Part shown: positions 1 through 8,408 of the stretch, piece after piece
Layout: each line of letters opens with the position of its first letter
Position numbering within the stretch: the stretch's first letter is position 1
Origin: an uncultured Clostridia bacterium
GTDB taxonomy: Bacteria > Bacillota > Clostridia > Christensenellales > Pumilibacteraceae
Direction: 5' to 3'
NCBI GenBank assembly: GCA_947632125.1
Contig: CANRNV010000014.1
Coordinates: 1-32,595 of the forward strand
Length of the DNA stretch: 32,595 bases
Notes under the pieces: model-generated
Seen by the model: the letters and a program-made list of their open reading frames with translations, nothing else
Databases searched by the model: none
What the model was told of the DNA's origin: nothing
Position numbers and translations under genes: made by a program

Positions 1-420
1 GGAACGTATTACGAACTCGGAACAGGTAGGACGTACACCTTTAACCTCAATCTATCCAATGTGTTCGGCGTAGTGGGATCAAAGAACTTTAGATATACGC
101 TTGGAGCGACAGGCTCACTGTATTTCGGTAGGTATTCGGCAAGTAGCGAAGGCACTTCTACTTTTTCGGAAATGTCGAAGAAAAACCTATCAGACCTTGC
201 GAGCCAGTTTATTACTTCGGTATCTATATCCGGAACTACGATGACGGTAAAGACAAGCAGTACCTATATAGAAAACTACTATTCTTCATCGGCTAATGAT
301 GACTTCTATATGCACACTTTTTTCTATGATAGATATGTTTTCTATGATAGATATGTTTTTTATGATGAATACGGTTTGGTGAGCGGAGTAAATTATGCAT
401 TCTCTATATCAATTCCATAA
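1..420 (+). CDS. 3' end of a surface/extracellular-type protein (partial)
   Basis: The frame is open from the first base of the window, so the 5' end lies outside; a GTG at 61 is only an internal codon and a poor start. The visible 139 residues are rich in Ser, Thr, Tyr, Gly and Phe with alternating polar and hydrophobic residues, as in secreted beta-rich proteins. There is no cysteine, no catalytic motif and no sorting signal in the visible part. Near the C terminus a six-residue unit (FYDRYV) is repeated. The last 28 bases (393-420) overlap the 3' end of the convergent TIR gene, so the natural C terminus may have been replaced when the neighbouring module arrived. I do not recognise the family. 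A structural protein of a prophage or an adhesin are possible; neither can be shown here. Confidence 0.6.
   Translation, partial: GTYYELGTGRTYTFNLNLSNVFGVVGSKNFRYTLGATGSLYFGRYSASSEGTSTFSEMSKKNLSDLASQFITSVSISGTTMTVKTSSTYIENYYSSSANDDFYMHTFFYDRYVFYDRYVFYDEYGLVSGVNYAFSISIP
320..373 (+). repeat. 18-bp tandem repeat, two exact units plus one decayed unit
   Basis: Units start at 320, 338 and 356. The first two are identical (TTTTCTATGATAGATATG) and the third differs at four positions. They keep the reading frame and encode FYDRYV, FYDRYV and FYDEYG. This looks like a recent slippage duplication inside the surface-protein gene. Confidence 0.85.
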
Positions 421-1334
421 ATTTCGGATGTAAGCATCCAGTTATTTATTTTATCGAGATTAATTTGTATCTTTCTATTTTCTATAACATAAAAAAGCAC
501 GATCAGTTCATCATCAGTAAGGTTATTAAAATCTATCTTATCTAATTTGATTTTTTCTTGTGTGGATATTGTTCGTTCGGCAAGAAGAGATTGGCTTTGC
601 TTAATCGTTTTTTTGACGACTTCATTTATTTTGGCTATAGGCAAAGTTAGATTATAATAGTTTTTTAGTATGTCAAATGTCATCATCAAATCTGATTCAT
701 TATCAATTCTCTGTATTTTATAGTTTTTATCGATAAAGCCTTTTAATTCTTTTTCAGTTATTTCTGGTAAAGCGAATAACAAAAAGGGGATGGATTGGCT
801 ATCTAAATACCATATAATACCCTCTTCATTCAAGCAGTAAACACTGTCAAAATAGTCCTTCGACAGTAGAATTATGTTTATTTTACTATTTTGTAAATTT
901 ATTTTTATTTCATCATCTATTTTATGTTGTACATCATTTCCAGGCAAAGATGAGCAAAAAATTTCGTTGGACGGTATGCCTATAAGAGCGCAAAAATCTG
1001 CCAATATATCTGCAAATTGTTTGTCGCAATTCCTGTGACTAATAAATAAAGTTTTTGCTTTAGCCGGACATGTAGGGGAGAGTTCATTTATATTATCTAA
1101 TTTGAGCATCATTTTTAATTTTTCTGCGACCAATTTTAATTCAGGACGATAATCAGGTTCACCATGTATTGGCACTGATTTATATGAGATATTAATGGTT
1201 TTATTGAAGTCTTTATAAAGGACACTATATTTTGCTAAAAGTTGATTTAGCAATTGATATGATCCATTAGCGCACGGATAATTTTCACAGATAGAAATAT
1301 CTTCTTTAATTGTTAGTATCACTTCTTTCTTCAT
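393..1334 (-). CDS. TIR-domain protein, putative NAD-consuming immune effector
   Basis: 313 residues. Residues about 94-230 match the bacterial TIR fold: the first strand and loop read TLFISHRNCDKQFAD, then an IFCSS segment, and then LLSKDYFDSVYCLNEEG. The last carries the usual Cys-x-x-Glu position, so Glu170 is the likely catalytic residue for NAD cleavage. Residues 1-90 are a separate N-terminal part and 230-313 a Lys/Ile-rich C-terminal part; I recognise neither, and they may sense or oligomerise. The start ATG has AGAGGG four bases upstream, overlapping the end of the KilA-N gene, with nine bases between the two coding regions; they are surely co-transcribed. TIR proteins in bacteria commonly act in anti-phage systems by depleting NAD or making cyclic ADP-ribose signals; that role here is inferred. 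Its codons are more AT-rich than those of the core genes. Confidence 0.82.
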   Translation of the reverse strand: MKKEVILTIKEDISICENYPCANGSYQLLNQLLAKYSVLYKDFNKTINISYKSVPIHGEPDYRPELKLVAEKLKMMLKLDNINELSPTCPAKAKTLFISHRNCDKQFADILADFCALIGIPSNEIFCSSLPGNDVQHKIDDEIKINLQNSKINIILLSKDYFDSVYCLNEEGIIWYLDSQSIPFLLFALPEITEKELKGFIDKNYKIQRIDNESDLMMTFDILKNYYNLTLPIAKINEVVKKTIKQSQSLLAERTISTQEKIKLDKIDFNNLTDDELIVLFYVIENRKIQINLDKINNWMLTSEIYGIDIENA

Positions 1335-1343
1335 TTAACCCTC

Positions 1344-2180
1344 TTATGATTTTTTATTATTGTTATCAAGCAAACGAACAGTATCTACCTGCGACAAAAC
1401 CCTGAGTTGCGAGCGCGCCATATTGTTAAGTTGAGTAAGTCGATTGGCTTGAGGAACGCCTTGCTCTATAAGATAAGCATTCAAACTCTCCATATTGGCG
1501 ATAACAAGTAATTGTTCAATAGTTGCGTAATCTCGAATATTGCCCTTTAAGGTGGGATTTTCCTTGCGCCACTCGGCGGCAGTTTTACCGAATAAGGCGA
1601 CGTTAAGGAGATCCGCTTCGTCGGCATAGACATATTTAAGCTGTGCTTCGGTAAGGGTAGGGACTATGTTTTCTTTTATGGCGTCGGTATGTATATGGTA
1701 ATTGACCTTTGCGAGTTCGCGCTTAGCCGACCATTCGAGTTCTTTTTGAACTTGCGTTTTGAGCCGTTGAAATTCCGTTATGAGATACAATTTGAACTCA
1801 GGGCTAATCCAACTTGCAAACTCGAACGCTATATCTTTATGGGCAAATGTTCCGACGCTGTATTTTCCCGCACTTGGGATAATTCCGATTGCATTAAATT
1901 CCTCTTTCCATCGTTTAGGCGTCATGGTAAAGCGGTTGTAACCGACTTCCTCGATTTTAATTCTGCGCATTTCCACGGAATTAAAATTCGGATTGTTGAT
2001 TTCCTCCCATAAGCTGTAAAAGGCAAAGGAATCCTTATTCGACATCCAATTACGAACAACGCCGGACGGATCCTTTGGGTTGAAATATTTGGCTATATCG
2101 GTTATAGAGATATAATCGTCTTTGTTGATTTGTTTATATCCGACTTCCAAACCTTCAACTACAATTTCTTTATTTACCAT
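1344..2180 (-). CDS. KilA-N domain DNA-binding protein
   Basis: 278 residues. The N-terminal half (about 15-125) shows the KilA-N hallmarks: DYISITDIAKYFNP, a VVRNWM segment, and AGKYSVGTFAHKDIAFEFAS followed by WISPEFKLYLITEFQRLK. The C-terminal half (about 150-270), with AKVNYHIHTDAIKENIVP and LKGNIRDYATIEQLLVIAN, is the conserved extension of the long KilA-N family common in Clostridia and Bacteroidota. KilA-N was defined in phage and large DNA virus proteins and is thought to bind DNA; the function of this long form is unknown. It is the first gene of a two-gene operon with the TIR gene. A GGGGT sequence seven bases before ATG is a modest ribosome binding site. It could be the operon's regulator or the invader sensor of a TIR defence module; the sequence does not decide. 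Confidence 0.85.
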   Translation of the reverse strand: MVNKEIVVEGLEVGYKQINKDDYISITDIAKYFNPKDPSGVVRNWMSNKDSFAFYSLWEEINNPNFNSVEMRRIKIEEVGYNRFTMTPKRWKEEFNAIGIIPSAGKYSVGTFAHKDIAFEFASWISPEFKLYLITEFQRLKTQVQKELEWSAKRELAKVNYHIHTDAIKENIVPTLTEAQLKYVYADEADLLNVALFGKTAAEWRKENPTLKGNIRDYATIEQLLVIANMESLNAYLIEQGVPQANRLTQLNNMARSQLRVLSQVDTVRLLDNNNKKS

Positions 2181-2194
2181 GATAAACCCCGACT

Positions 2195-2207
2195 AAAAGT
2201 TACTTTT
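2195..2207. promoter_or_regulatory. 13-bp palindrome in the KilA-N leader, candidate operator
   Basis: AAAAGT-T-ACTTTT is a perfect inverted repeat lying between the -10 box and the KilA-N start codon, where a bound repressor would block transcription. Autoregulation by the KilA-N protein is an inference. Confidence 0.4.
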
Positions 2208-2211
2208 ATAA

Positions 2212-2240
2212 ATTGTAACATAAATTGACAATTTTTGCAA
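2212..2240 (-). promoter_or_regulatory. Promoter of the KilA-N/TIR operon
   Basis: Read on the minus strand: -35 TTGCAA (2235-2240), a 17-bp spacer, and -10 TACAAT (2212-2217), about 30 bases before the KilA-N ATG. Confidence 0.65.
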
Positions 2241-2308
2241 CTATTATCTTGGTTTAGTTCACTTAGATTGCCGTTAAGAAAAATCGAGCCTTACTGAATT
2301 TAATTTTT

Positions 2309-2391
2309 GTGTTCAGTTGAGGCGGTGTTTGGTCTGCCAAGTGCAACCCCAACTGAACACCTTAATAGTGTTCGTTGGGGCTGTTTTTTTT
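2309..2391 (+). promoter_or_regulatory. Structured RNA with two mutually exclusive hairpins ending in a terminator
   Basis: Segment A (2309-2319, GTGTTCAGTTG) is the exact complement of segment B (2350-2360). Segment B with the preceding CCC (2347-2360) also pairs with segment C (2368-2380, GTGTTCGTTGGGG) in a 13-bp stem with one bulged T. Segment C is followed by CTG and eight Ts, so B:C is a strong intrinsic terminator and A:B would prevent it. The 30-base loop of A:B contains a smaller TTGG/CCAA pair. This is attenuator or riboswitch architecture. No plus-strand gene follows until dgt, which has its own promoter and is preceded by another terminator, so it may instead be a free small RNA. 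I do not recognise the family and see no clean plus-strand promoter just upstream. Confidence 0.55.
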
Positions 2392-2423
2392 ATATATTTA
2401 AGCCCAAAATGTTATTGCAAAGG

Positions 2424-2582
2424 TTATTTTATACGAATGTCCGCCACCGGATTTGAAAATTTCGTATGATTTAGAGAAAGAGTAAAATAAAAAGGCCTGA
2501 TGATCATCGCTATCATCATGTCTTTTAGAGTTTGTATAAGCTCTTGCACTTTGTTATTTGTTTTTAGATTTAATTCTGTCAT
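2424..2582 (-). CDS. Possible small protein, 52 residues, unknown
   Basis: On the minus strand an ATG at 2582 is preceded by AAGGAG with an eight-base gap, a much better ribosome binding site than chance usually gives. The frame runs 52 codons to TAA. The product begins MTELNLKTNNKVQELIQTLK, likely helical, followed by a short hydrophobic stretch (MMIAMIIRPFYF). A -1 shift near codon 26 would open another frame running to 2398 (61 residues in all), so a frameshifted remnant is possible. No family is recognised and it lies in an otherwise gene-poor gap. Confidence 0.35.
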   Translation of the reverse strand: MTELNLKTNNKVQELIQTLKDMMIAMIIRPFYFTLSLNHTKFSNPVADIRIK

Positions 2583-2691
2583 TTTAATCTCCTTAGCACA
2601 AATAAAGAATTGTTAAAAAAGGAGCTTGCAAGTGCATTAAAAAAATTGGAATTAGAATTTTGATTTCCGACAAAGCAAAGTTTTCCGAAAT

Positions 2692-2721
2692 GGGTGGTGC
2701 AAAAGCGCCGCCCGTTTTTTT
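2692..2721 (+). terminator. Intrinsic terminator
   Basis: A nine-base stem GGGTGGTGC/GCGCCGCCC (two G-U pairs) with an AAAA loop, then G and seven Ts. It insulates dgt from transcription entering from the left. A short open frame just upstream (2601-2662, ending KKLELEF) may be the last codons of a decayed gene. Confidence 0.8.
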
Positions 2722-2892
2722 ATGGAGATTAACTTGCAAAAAAGCAATTCGTTCCCGAAAAAATTGCTAAAACAAAACTTGATTTTGACAAAAATTTACA
2801 AAAAACCGTGGGAGTTAGGGATTAAAGATACATATTTTTATATTTATATGAAACATAATCAGAAAAAATGACTGAACAATCGGTGTTTTTTC

Positions 2893-2921
2893 TTGACTTT
2901 ATGACATAACTTGTGTTATAC
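2893..2921 (+). promoter_or_regulatory. Promoter of the dgt-dnaG-rpoD operon
   Basis: -35 TTGACT (2893-2898), 17-bp spacer, -10 TTATAC (2916-2921; TATACT is available with an 18-bp spacer). It is the only strong promoter I see before the gene string that runs to 10599. Confidence 0.75.
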
Positions 2922-2966
2922 TGAAAAATGCAGTAGTGGGGTAATAGCCCTTGTCGGAGGGACGAA

Positions 2967-3953
2967 TTGGATATCGATCTTATTACATACAAGCTGGAAG
3001 AGTTCCTTTCGCCATACGCAACAAAGTCGTCCGAAACAAAAGGACGGCTTGTTCCCATTCCGAAATGCCCGGTCAGGACCGATTTTCAACGGGACCGCGA
3101 TAGGATTTTGCATTGCAAATCCTTCCGTCGCCTCAAACACAAGACGCAGGTATTTCTTTCTCCCGAGGGCGATCATTACAGGACAAGGCTGACGCACACC
3201 CTCGAAGTGAGCCAAATCGCACGCACTATCGCACGGGCTTTAAGGATGAACGAGGACCTTTGTGAAGCCATTGCGCTCGGGCACGACCTTGGGCACACGC
3301 CGTACGGTCATGCGGGCGAGCGGGCGCTTAACAGCTTTACCCACTTTAAGCACAACGAGCAGTCGCTGCGCATAGTGGACAAGCTTGAAAACGGCGGCAT
3401 GGGTATGAATCTTTGCTTTGAGGTGCGTGACGGCATCTTAAATCATCCGTCCTCTTGCCATCCATGCACAAACGAGGGAGTTATAGTTTCGTGGAGCGAT
3501 CGAATTGCGTATATAAATCACGATCTTGACGACGCGATCCATGGCGGAATATTGAAAAACAGCGATATACCCGACATTTACCTTCAAAGAGTGGGGGCTA
3601 CGCACGGCGAACGTATCAACAGCATGATTTTGGACATAATAAATCATAGTTTCGGAAAGAAAGAAATCAGTCCGAGTGATGAATTTATCGGATATATCAA
3701 CGGTTTGAGAGAGTTCCTTTTTGACAAAGTTTACTTCAAAAGCAAGGCAAAGGAAGAGGAAAACAAAGCTGTCGATATGATAAAATTTTTGTACGAATAT
3801 TACTTTAAGCACAGCGACGAGTTGCCGAAGAATTTGCTCGACATGGACAGTTCGCTCGAACAAAAGGTGTGTGATTTTATCGCAGGCATGAGCGATCGTT
3901 ACGCCGTTATGGTTTACGAAAATATCACTATTCCGACAAGCTGGGGGTTATAA
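2967..3953 (+). CDS. dgt: Deoxyguanosinetriphosphate triphosphohydrolase-like HD-domain protein
   Basis: 328 residues. dGTPases hydrolyse dGTP to deoxyguanosine and triphosphate and help set dNTP pools. The N terminus carries the family signature RDRDRILHCKSFRRLKHKTQ, followed by the HD metal site: His in THTLEVSQIAR, the HD pair in ALGHDLGHTPYGH, and a downstream Asp in SDRIAYINHDLDD. The length fits the short Gram-positive form. The start is TTG at 2967, chosen because GGAGG sits six bases upstream; no in-frame ATG is suitably placed. It leads an operon with dnaG ten bases downstream, an order known from other Clostridia that ties nucleotide supply to replication. Substrate specificity within this family varies and cannot be read here. 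Confidence 0.9.
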   Translation: MDIDLITYKLEEFLSPYATKSSETKGRLVPIPKCPVRTDFQRDRDRILHCKSFRRLKHKTQVFLSPEGDHYRTRLTHTLEVSQIARTIARALRMNEDLCEAIALGHDLGHTPYGHAGERALNSFTHFKHNEQSLRIVDKLENGGMGMNLCFEVRDGILNHPSSCHPCTNEGVIVSWSDRIAYINHDLDDAIHGGILKNSDIPDIYLQRVGATHGERINSMILDIINHSFGKKEISPSDEFIGYINGLREFLFDKVYFKSKAKEEENKAVDMIKFLYEYYFKHSDELPKNLLDMDSSLEQKVCDFIAGMSDRYAVMVYENITIPTSWGL

Positions 3954-3962
3954 GCTAAGCAG

Positions 3963-5705
3963 TTGCATAATGATTGGTTAGATGAACTTTTATCAAAGAC
4001 CGATTTGGTACAACTTGTATCAAAATATGTGTCTTTGACTAAGAAAGGCAGCAACTATTGGGGGTGTTGTCCGTTTCATCATGAAAAAACGCCGTCGTTT
4101 AAGGTTTCCGCCGATAATCAGCTGTACTATTGCTTTGGTTGCAAGGAATCGGGCAATGCGATAACCTTTTTGAAAAAGATGGAGAGTATCGACAGCTACG
4201 AGGCGGTAAAAATCCTCGCCGATGCGGCGGGTATGCAAATGACTACGTACAAATTCGATAAAAAGACGGAGGACATCAAAAAGAAAAAGGAGCGGCTTCT
4301 TGCCTTAATGAAAGACGCGGCGCTCCACTATCACGAAAATATATATAAACCCGAAGCAAAACCCGCGCTTGATTATGCCGAAGGGCGACAAATAACGAGC
4401 ATGATAAAAAAGTTCGGGCTCGGCTATTCGCTCGGTAGATTTGAGATGATCGACTATCTTAAATCCAAGGGCTATTCTTACGCCGAAATGAAAGATGCCG
4501 GCATTGCCGAGCAACGTGCGGACACATATTGCGACGTATTTATGAACAGATTGATGATTCCAATCATAAATCCATACGGTAGCGTTATTGCTTTCGGCGG
4601 AAGAATACTCGAAAAAAACTCCGAACTTGCGAAATATCGCAACAGCAAACAAACGATATTGTTTGACAAGTCAAAGGTCTTATTCAATCTCAACCTTGTC
4701 AAAAAGTTGAAGCAACAAAAGGGGCTGAGTTCCATAATAATCACCGAAGGCTACATGGATACTATCTCGCTTTACAAGGCGGGAATAGAAAATGTGGTCG
4801 CTAGTATGGGGACATCACTCACAATCGAGCAGGCAAAACTCATAAAAAACTATTGCGACAAAGTGTACATAAGTTACGACGGGGATTTTGCGGGACAAAA
4901 GGCAACGCTCAGAGGGCTTGATATTCTCGAATCCGTCGGACTTACCGTCAAGGTCGTACCGCTTTCGGGCGAAATGGACCCCGACGACATCATCAAGACG
5001 AGCGGAGCGCAGGGCTACCGAGAACTGCTTGGTAACGCCATTTCGTTAACGGCTTTCAAGCTTAATTCGCTTGCTCGCTCGTACGATCTGAGCGATCCGG
5101 ACGGCAAGAGCAAATACGCCGTGGAAGCGATCAAAACGATAAAAAAGCTCTCGCCCGTGGAGCAAGAGGAGTACCTCGGACAAATTCACAAACTTACAGG
5201 GTATTCGATGACCGTGCTTATGAAGCAAGCGGAGCTTGAAGAACCGCTCGAAAAGTCGGAAGCGAGCGCGCCTCGCGAGGAAATAAAAAACGGCGATGTG
5301 GCTTTGAGCGCACAGGAATTTGTCTTGGCGTCGTTGATAAACGAAATGCCGTACGCCGACTTCTCACATGACATTTTGCCTTATTTAACGAATGACAAAG
5401 CAATTGACGCATACAAATTGGCTCTTGAAAAATACAAAGAACGCTACACACTTCAATCTCTATATAATCGCATAGACGAGGAGGACAGGGACTATATCGT
5501 AAATCTCATTAACTACAATTTTATGTCGGGAGATGACAAAAAAAAGTTCGACGAGTGCGTTATTTTACTTAAACGCCGCTGTTTCGAAGCGGAAAAAACA
5601 AAACTCATCGAAAAGTACAACTCCACCAAGGACGGCGAATTGCTAAGTCGACTCAACGAAATAGAAATTCAGCTTAAACAAATGAAAAAAAGCGGAGGTT
5701 TTTAA
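3963..5705 (+). CDS. dnaG: DNA primase
   Basis: 580 residues, normal for the family. It makes RNA primers at the replication fork with the replicative helicase. The N-terminal CHC2 zinc finger is clear: [11 protein letters not shown] followed by YYCFGC (Cys36, His39, Cys57, Cys60). The TOPRIM catalytic core follows at about 255-340 with TEGYMD and the acidic SYDGDFAG metal-binding motif. The C-terminal 130 residues are the less conserved helicase-binding region. The start must be TTG at 3963, since an in-frame stop lies four codons upstream and there is no better codon; the ribosome binding site is weak, so translation may couple to dgt. Its TAA overlaps the next ATG by one base (TAATG), implying tight coupling with rpoD. 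Confidence 0.95.
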   Translation: MHNDWLDELLSKTDLVQLVSKYVSLTKKGSNYWGCCPFHHEKTPSFKVSADNQLYYCFGCKESGNAITFLKKMESIDSYEAVKILADAAGMQMTTYKFDKKTEDIKKKKERLLALMKDAALHYHENIYKPEAKPALDYAEGRQITSMIKKFGLGYSLGRFEMIDYLKSKGYSYAEMKDAGIAEQRADTYCDVFMNRLMIPIINPYGSVIAFGGRILEKNSELAKYRNSKQTILFDKSKVLFNLNLVKKLKQQKGLSSIIITEGYMDTISLYKAGIENVVASMGTSLTIEQAKLIKNYCDKVYISYDGDFAGQKATLRGLDILESVGLTVKVVPLSGEMDPDDIIKTSGAQGYRELLGNAISLTAFKLNSLARSYDLSDPDGKSKYAVEAIKTIKKLSPVEQEEYLGQIHKLTGYSMTVLMKQAELEEPLEKSEASAPREEIKNGDVALSAQEFVLASLINEMPYADFSHDILPYLTNDKAIDAYKLALEKYKERYTLQSLYNRIDEEDRDYIVNLINYNFMSGDDKKKFDECVILLKRRCFEAEKTKLIEKYNSTKDGELLSRLNEIEIQLKQMKKSGGF

Positions 5706-6970
5706 TGGTTGACAAGGAATATTCAAATTTAGACCCAAATCTTCTTGCGGCAGCCGAGGAGCTTGCAACAAATTGCGGCTCTCGCGGCGAACTTACCTAT
5801 GCCGAGGTAAGCGATAAAATTGCGGAATTTTGTCCTACTCCGCAAGCCATGGAGCAAATCATTGCTTTTTTGGAGCAAAAGGGCATAAAGATCGCAAAAC
5901 AAAAAGACACATTCGGACTAAGTCCCGCAGTGCTTAAAACTTTCGACGGATTAGTTGAACTCGGCAAAAAGCACGCTCTTTCCTATGACGAAATTTGCGA
6001 AAAGCTTGCAGTGGGGTGCGAGGCGACGGCAAACGAGGTGGACACGGTAATTCGCCTGCTCAAAGAAAGGAATATCCCCATAATCGACTCTGCGCTCGAC
6101 ATAAAGTCGGACGCGTTCGATAAGCTGATTTCCGAGGTAAACAGCGACGATCCCGTAAAAGTCTATCTGAAAGACATCGGCAGAGTGCCGCTTCTCTCCA
6201 TCGAGGAAGAAGTGTCCCTTGCCAAAAGGATGCAAAACGGCGACGAGGAAGCCAAGCGCAAGTTGGGCGAGTCCAACCTTCGTCTTGTCGTCAACATCGC
6301 CAAGCGTTACACGGGGCGCGGTATGCTCTTCCTCGACCTCATTCAAGAGGGCAACTTGGGGCTCATGAAAGCGGTCGAAAAATTCGACTACACCAAGGGC
6401 TTTCGCTTTTCCACCTATGCGACCTGGTGGATAAGGCAGGCGATCACTCGCTCGATAGCCGATCAGGCGCGGACCATTCGTATCCCCGTCCACATGGTCG
6501 AAACGATAAACAAGTTGCTTCGTACCACAAGGCTTCTCGCCCAACAGCTCGGGCGAGATCCCACTCCCGAGGAGATCTCGGAACAGATGGGGATAAGCGT
6601 AGAGCGGGTGAACGAGATCCGGCGTATGTCGCTCGACCCCGTTTCGCTCGAAACGCCCGTCGGCGACGAAGAGGAAACGCACCTGTTCGACTTCATCGAG
6701 GACACAAACGCACAAGCACCGCAGGACGCAGCCTCGTCGTCCATACTCAAAGAGCATCTTATAGCCGTGCTCGATACGCTCACTCCGAGGGAGGAAATGG
6801 TTATAAGGATGAGATACGGGATCGAGGACGGACACGTTCGCACTCTCGAAGAGGTCGGCAGGGAGTTCGGCGTTACGCGGGAGCGAATAAGACAGATAGA
6901 ATGTAAGGCGCTACGCAAGCTTCGCCATCCGTCAAGGAGCAAGAAACTTAAAGAATATATAGACCAATAA
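5705..6970 (+). CDS. rpoD: Primary-type RNA polymerase sigma factor, first tandem copy
   Basis: 421 residues. Sigma-70 family group 1 layout: regions 1.2 and 2 at about 148-255, including the core-binding and -10 recognition stretch ([20 protein letters not shown]), region 3 at 265-340, and region 4 at 348-413 with the -35 helix-turn-helix ([20 protein letters not shown]). Two region 1.1-like modules precede them: [12 protein letters not shown] at 28-39 and [12 protein letters not shown] at 90-101. GGAGG lies seven bases before ATG. Cys400 occupies a position in region 4.2 that is Ala in the second copy. Placement after dnaG is the classic macromolecular-synthesis operon. Its -10 and -35 recognition regions are nearly identical to those of the next gene, so both should read the same promoters; which is the main factor cannot be decided here. 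Confidence 0.93.
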   Translation: MVDKEYSNLDPNLLAAAEELATNCGSRGELTYAEVSDKIAEFCPTPQAMEQIIAFLEQKGIKIAKQKDTFGLSPAVLKTFDGLVELGKKHALSYDEICEKLAVGCEATANEVDTVIRLLKERNIPIIDSALDIKSDAFDKLISEVNSDDPVKVYLKDIGRVPLLSIEEEVSLAKRMQNGDEEAKRKLGESNLRLVVNIAKRYTGRGMLFLDLIQEGNLGLMKAVEKFDYTKGFRFSTYATWWIRQAITRSIADQARTIRIPVHMVETINKLLRTTRLLAQQLGRDPTPEEISEQMGISVERVNEIRRMSLDPVSLETPVGDEEETHLFDFIEDTNAQAPQDAASSSILKEHLIAVLDTLTPREEMVIRMRYGIEDGHVRTLEEVGREFGVTRERIRQIECKALRKLRHPSRSKKLKEYIDQ

Positions 6971-7004
6971 CTTATGGCGTCAGCTAATGAAATGGAGTAC
7001 CACT

Positions 7005-8408
7005 ATGAACGGAAAAGAAAACACTAAATTAAATGCCGATATGCTTACCGCCATCAGCGAACTGATTATTCAGAGCGCGTCGGGCAGGTTGACATATGCG
7101 CAAGTGAGCGATAAGATATCATCGCTCAATCCCTCTCCCGAAATCATGGAGGAAGTTTTGTCCTTGCTCGAAGAACACGGGATAAAGGTCGTTTCCGCAG
7201 GCGATGCAAGCGGTAATACTGCCGATGTTACCACCGTCAAAACGTCCGCCAAAGTCAAACCACGCAACAACGAAGCAAGCGGCAATGTAAGCGATGAAAA
7301 AAGCGGAAATGCAACCGACGATTCCGACATTACAAGCGGCGACGCATACGGTGATATGCGCGATGAACTCAAAAAAGAGCTCGCCAAGTTTGTAAACGTG
7401 GGTAAAACTCGTTCGATTACATACGAGGAAATCATCGAACGACTTGCGGGCGTGTGCGACGCCTCCGCCGAAGAGGTAGACGCCTTTTTTAAGGCTCTCA
7501 AAGATAATAAGGTCACCGTCACCAACAACTCGGTCGATCTAAAAGCGGAGTCGCTCGATAAGCTTATCTCCGACGACAACGTGGACGACCTTGTAAAAGT
7601 CTACCTTCGCAACATCGGCAGAGTGCCGCTTCTGACAATGGAAGAGGAAATCGAACTTGCCAAAAGGGTAAAAGAGGGCGATGCCGAGGCAAAAGACAAG
7701 CTAAACTCCGCAAACCTAAGGCTCGTCGTCAACATCGCCAAACGCTACACGGGACGAGGTATGCAATTTATGGACCTTATTCAAGAGGGCAGCATGGGAC
7801 TTATGAAAGCGGTCGAAAAGTTCGACTACACCAAGGGCTTCCGCTTTTCCACCTATGCGACCTGGTGGATAAGGCAAGCCATAACGAGGGCGATTGCCGA
7901 TCAAGCGCGAACCATTCGTATCCCCGTTCACATGGTCGATACGATAGGCAAGCTTCAACGAACGACGAGAATGCTCGCTCAGGAATATGGACGGGATCCC
8001 ACCGCCGAGGAGATCGCCAAAGTTATGTCCATAAACGAGGAAAGAGTGAGGGAGATCCAACGCATCTCGCTCGACCCCGTTTCGCTCGAAACGCCCATCG
8101 GCGAGGAGGAGGACAGCCATCTTTCGGACTTTATCGAGGACACAAACGTTAAGGCTCCGCAAGATTTTGCCTCGTTCTCGGTTTTAAGAGAGCATCTTAA
8201 AGAAGTGCTCGACACGTTACCGCCGCGAGAAGCGATGGTAATTCGATTGAGGTACGGCTTCGATGACGGACATCCCCGCACCTTGGAAGAGGTCGGCAAG
8301 GAGTTCGGCGTCACGAGGGAGCGCATAAGGCAGATCGAAGCCAAGGCTCTACGCAAGCTTCGCCATCCGTCGAGGAGCAAAAAACTAAAAGAGTTCATCG
8401 ATCAATGA
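7005..8408 (+). CDS. rpoD: Primary-type RNA polymerase sigma factor, second tandem copy
   Basis: 467 residues from ATG 7005, preferred over ATG 6987 because GGAG lies seven bases before 7005 and nothing suitable precedes 6987. Regions 1.2 to 4.2 align with the upstream paralogue almost without gaps ([40 protein letters not shown]). The N terminus again has two region 1.1-like modules, [12 protein letters not shown] and [12 protein letters not shown], here separated by a Gly/Ser/Asp/Asn-rich linker with repeated SGN/SGD motifs that the first copy lacks. The family is essential for bulk transcription. Tandem duplicates in one operon are unusual; differing region 1.1 spacing suggests different autoinhibition or stability rather than different promoters. 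The TGA overlaps the trmK ATG by four bases. Confidence 0.92.
   Translation: MNGKENTKLNADMLTAISELIIQSASGRLTYAQVSDKISSLNPSPEIMEEVLSLLEEHGIKVVSAGDASGNTADVTTVKTSAKVKPRNNEASGNVSDEKSGNATDDSDITSGDAYGDMRDELKKELAKFVNVGKTRSITYEEIIERLAGVCDASAEEVDAFFKALKDNKVTVTNNSVDLKAESLDKLISDDNVDDLVKVYLRNIGRVPLLTMEEEIELAKRVKEGDAEAKDKLNSANLRLVVNIAKRYTGRGMQFMDLIQEGSMGLMKAVEKFDYTKGFRFSTYATWWIRQAITRAIADQARTIRIPVHMVDTIGKLQRTTRMLAQEYGRDPTAEEIAKVMSINEERVREIQRISLDPVSLETPIGEEEDSHLSDFIEDTNVKAPQDFASFSVLREHLKEVLDTLPPREAMVIRLRYGFDDGHPRTLEEVGKEFGVTRERIRQIEAKALRKLRHPSRSKKLKEFIDQ

Noticed and set aside
2574-2662. Plus-strand frame ending KKLELEF before the 2692 terminator
   Set aside because: No start codon with a ribosome binding site; at most the tail of a decayed gene, so it is mentioned only with the terminator.
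2722-2871. A 49-codon plus-strand ORF starting just after the terminator
   Set aside because: The start lies in the T run of a terminator with no ribosome binding site, and it precedes the dgt promoter.
6427-6942. Long open frames on both strands across the first rpoD (and similarly over the second rpoD)
   Set aside because: They are shadows of the conserved sigma-factor reading frame; their products are rich in Arg/Ser with no domain, and no ribosome binding site precedes them.
6987-7004. ATG 6987 as the start of the second rpoD
   Set aside because: No ribosome binding site before it, whereas GGAG is well placed for ATG 7005.
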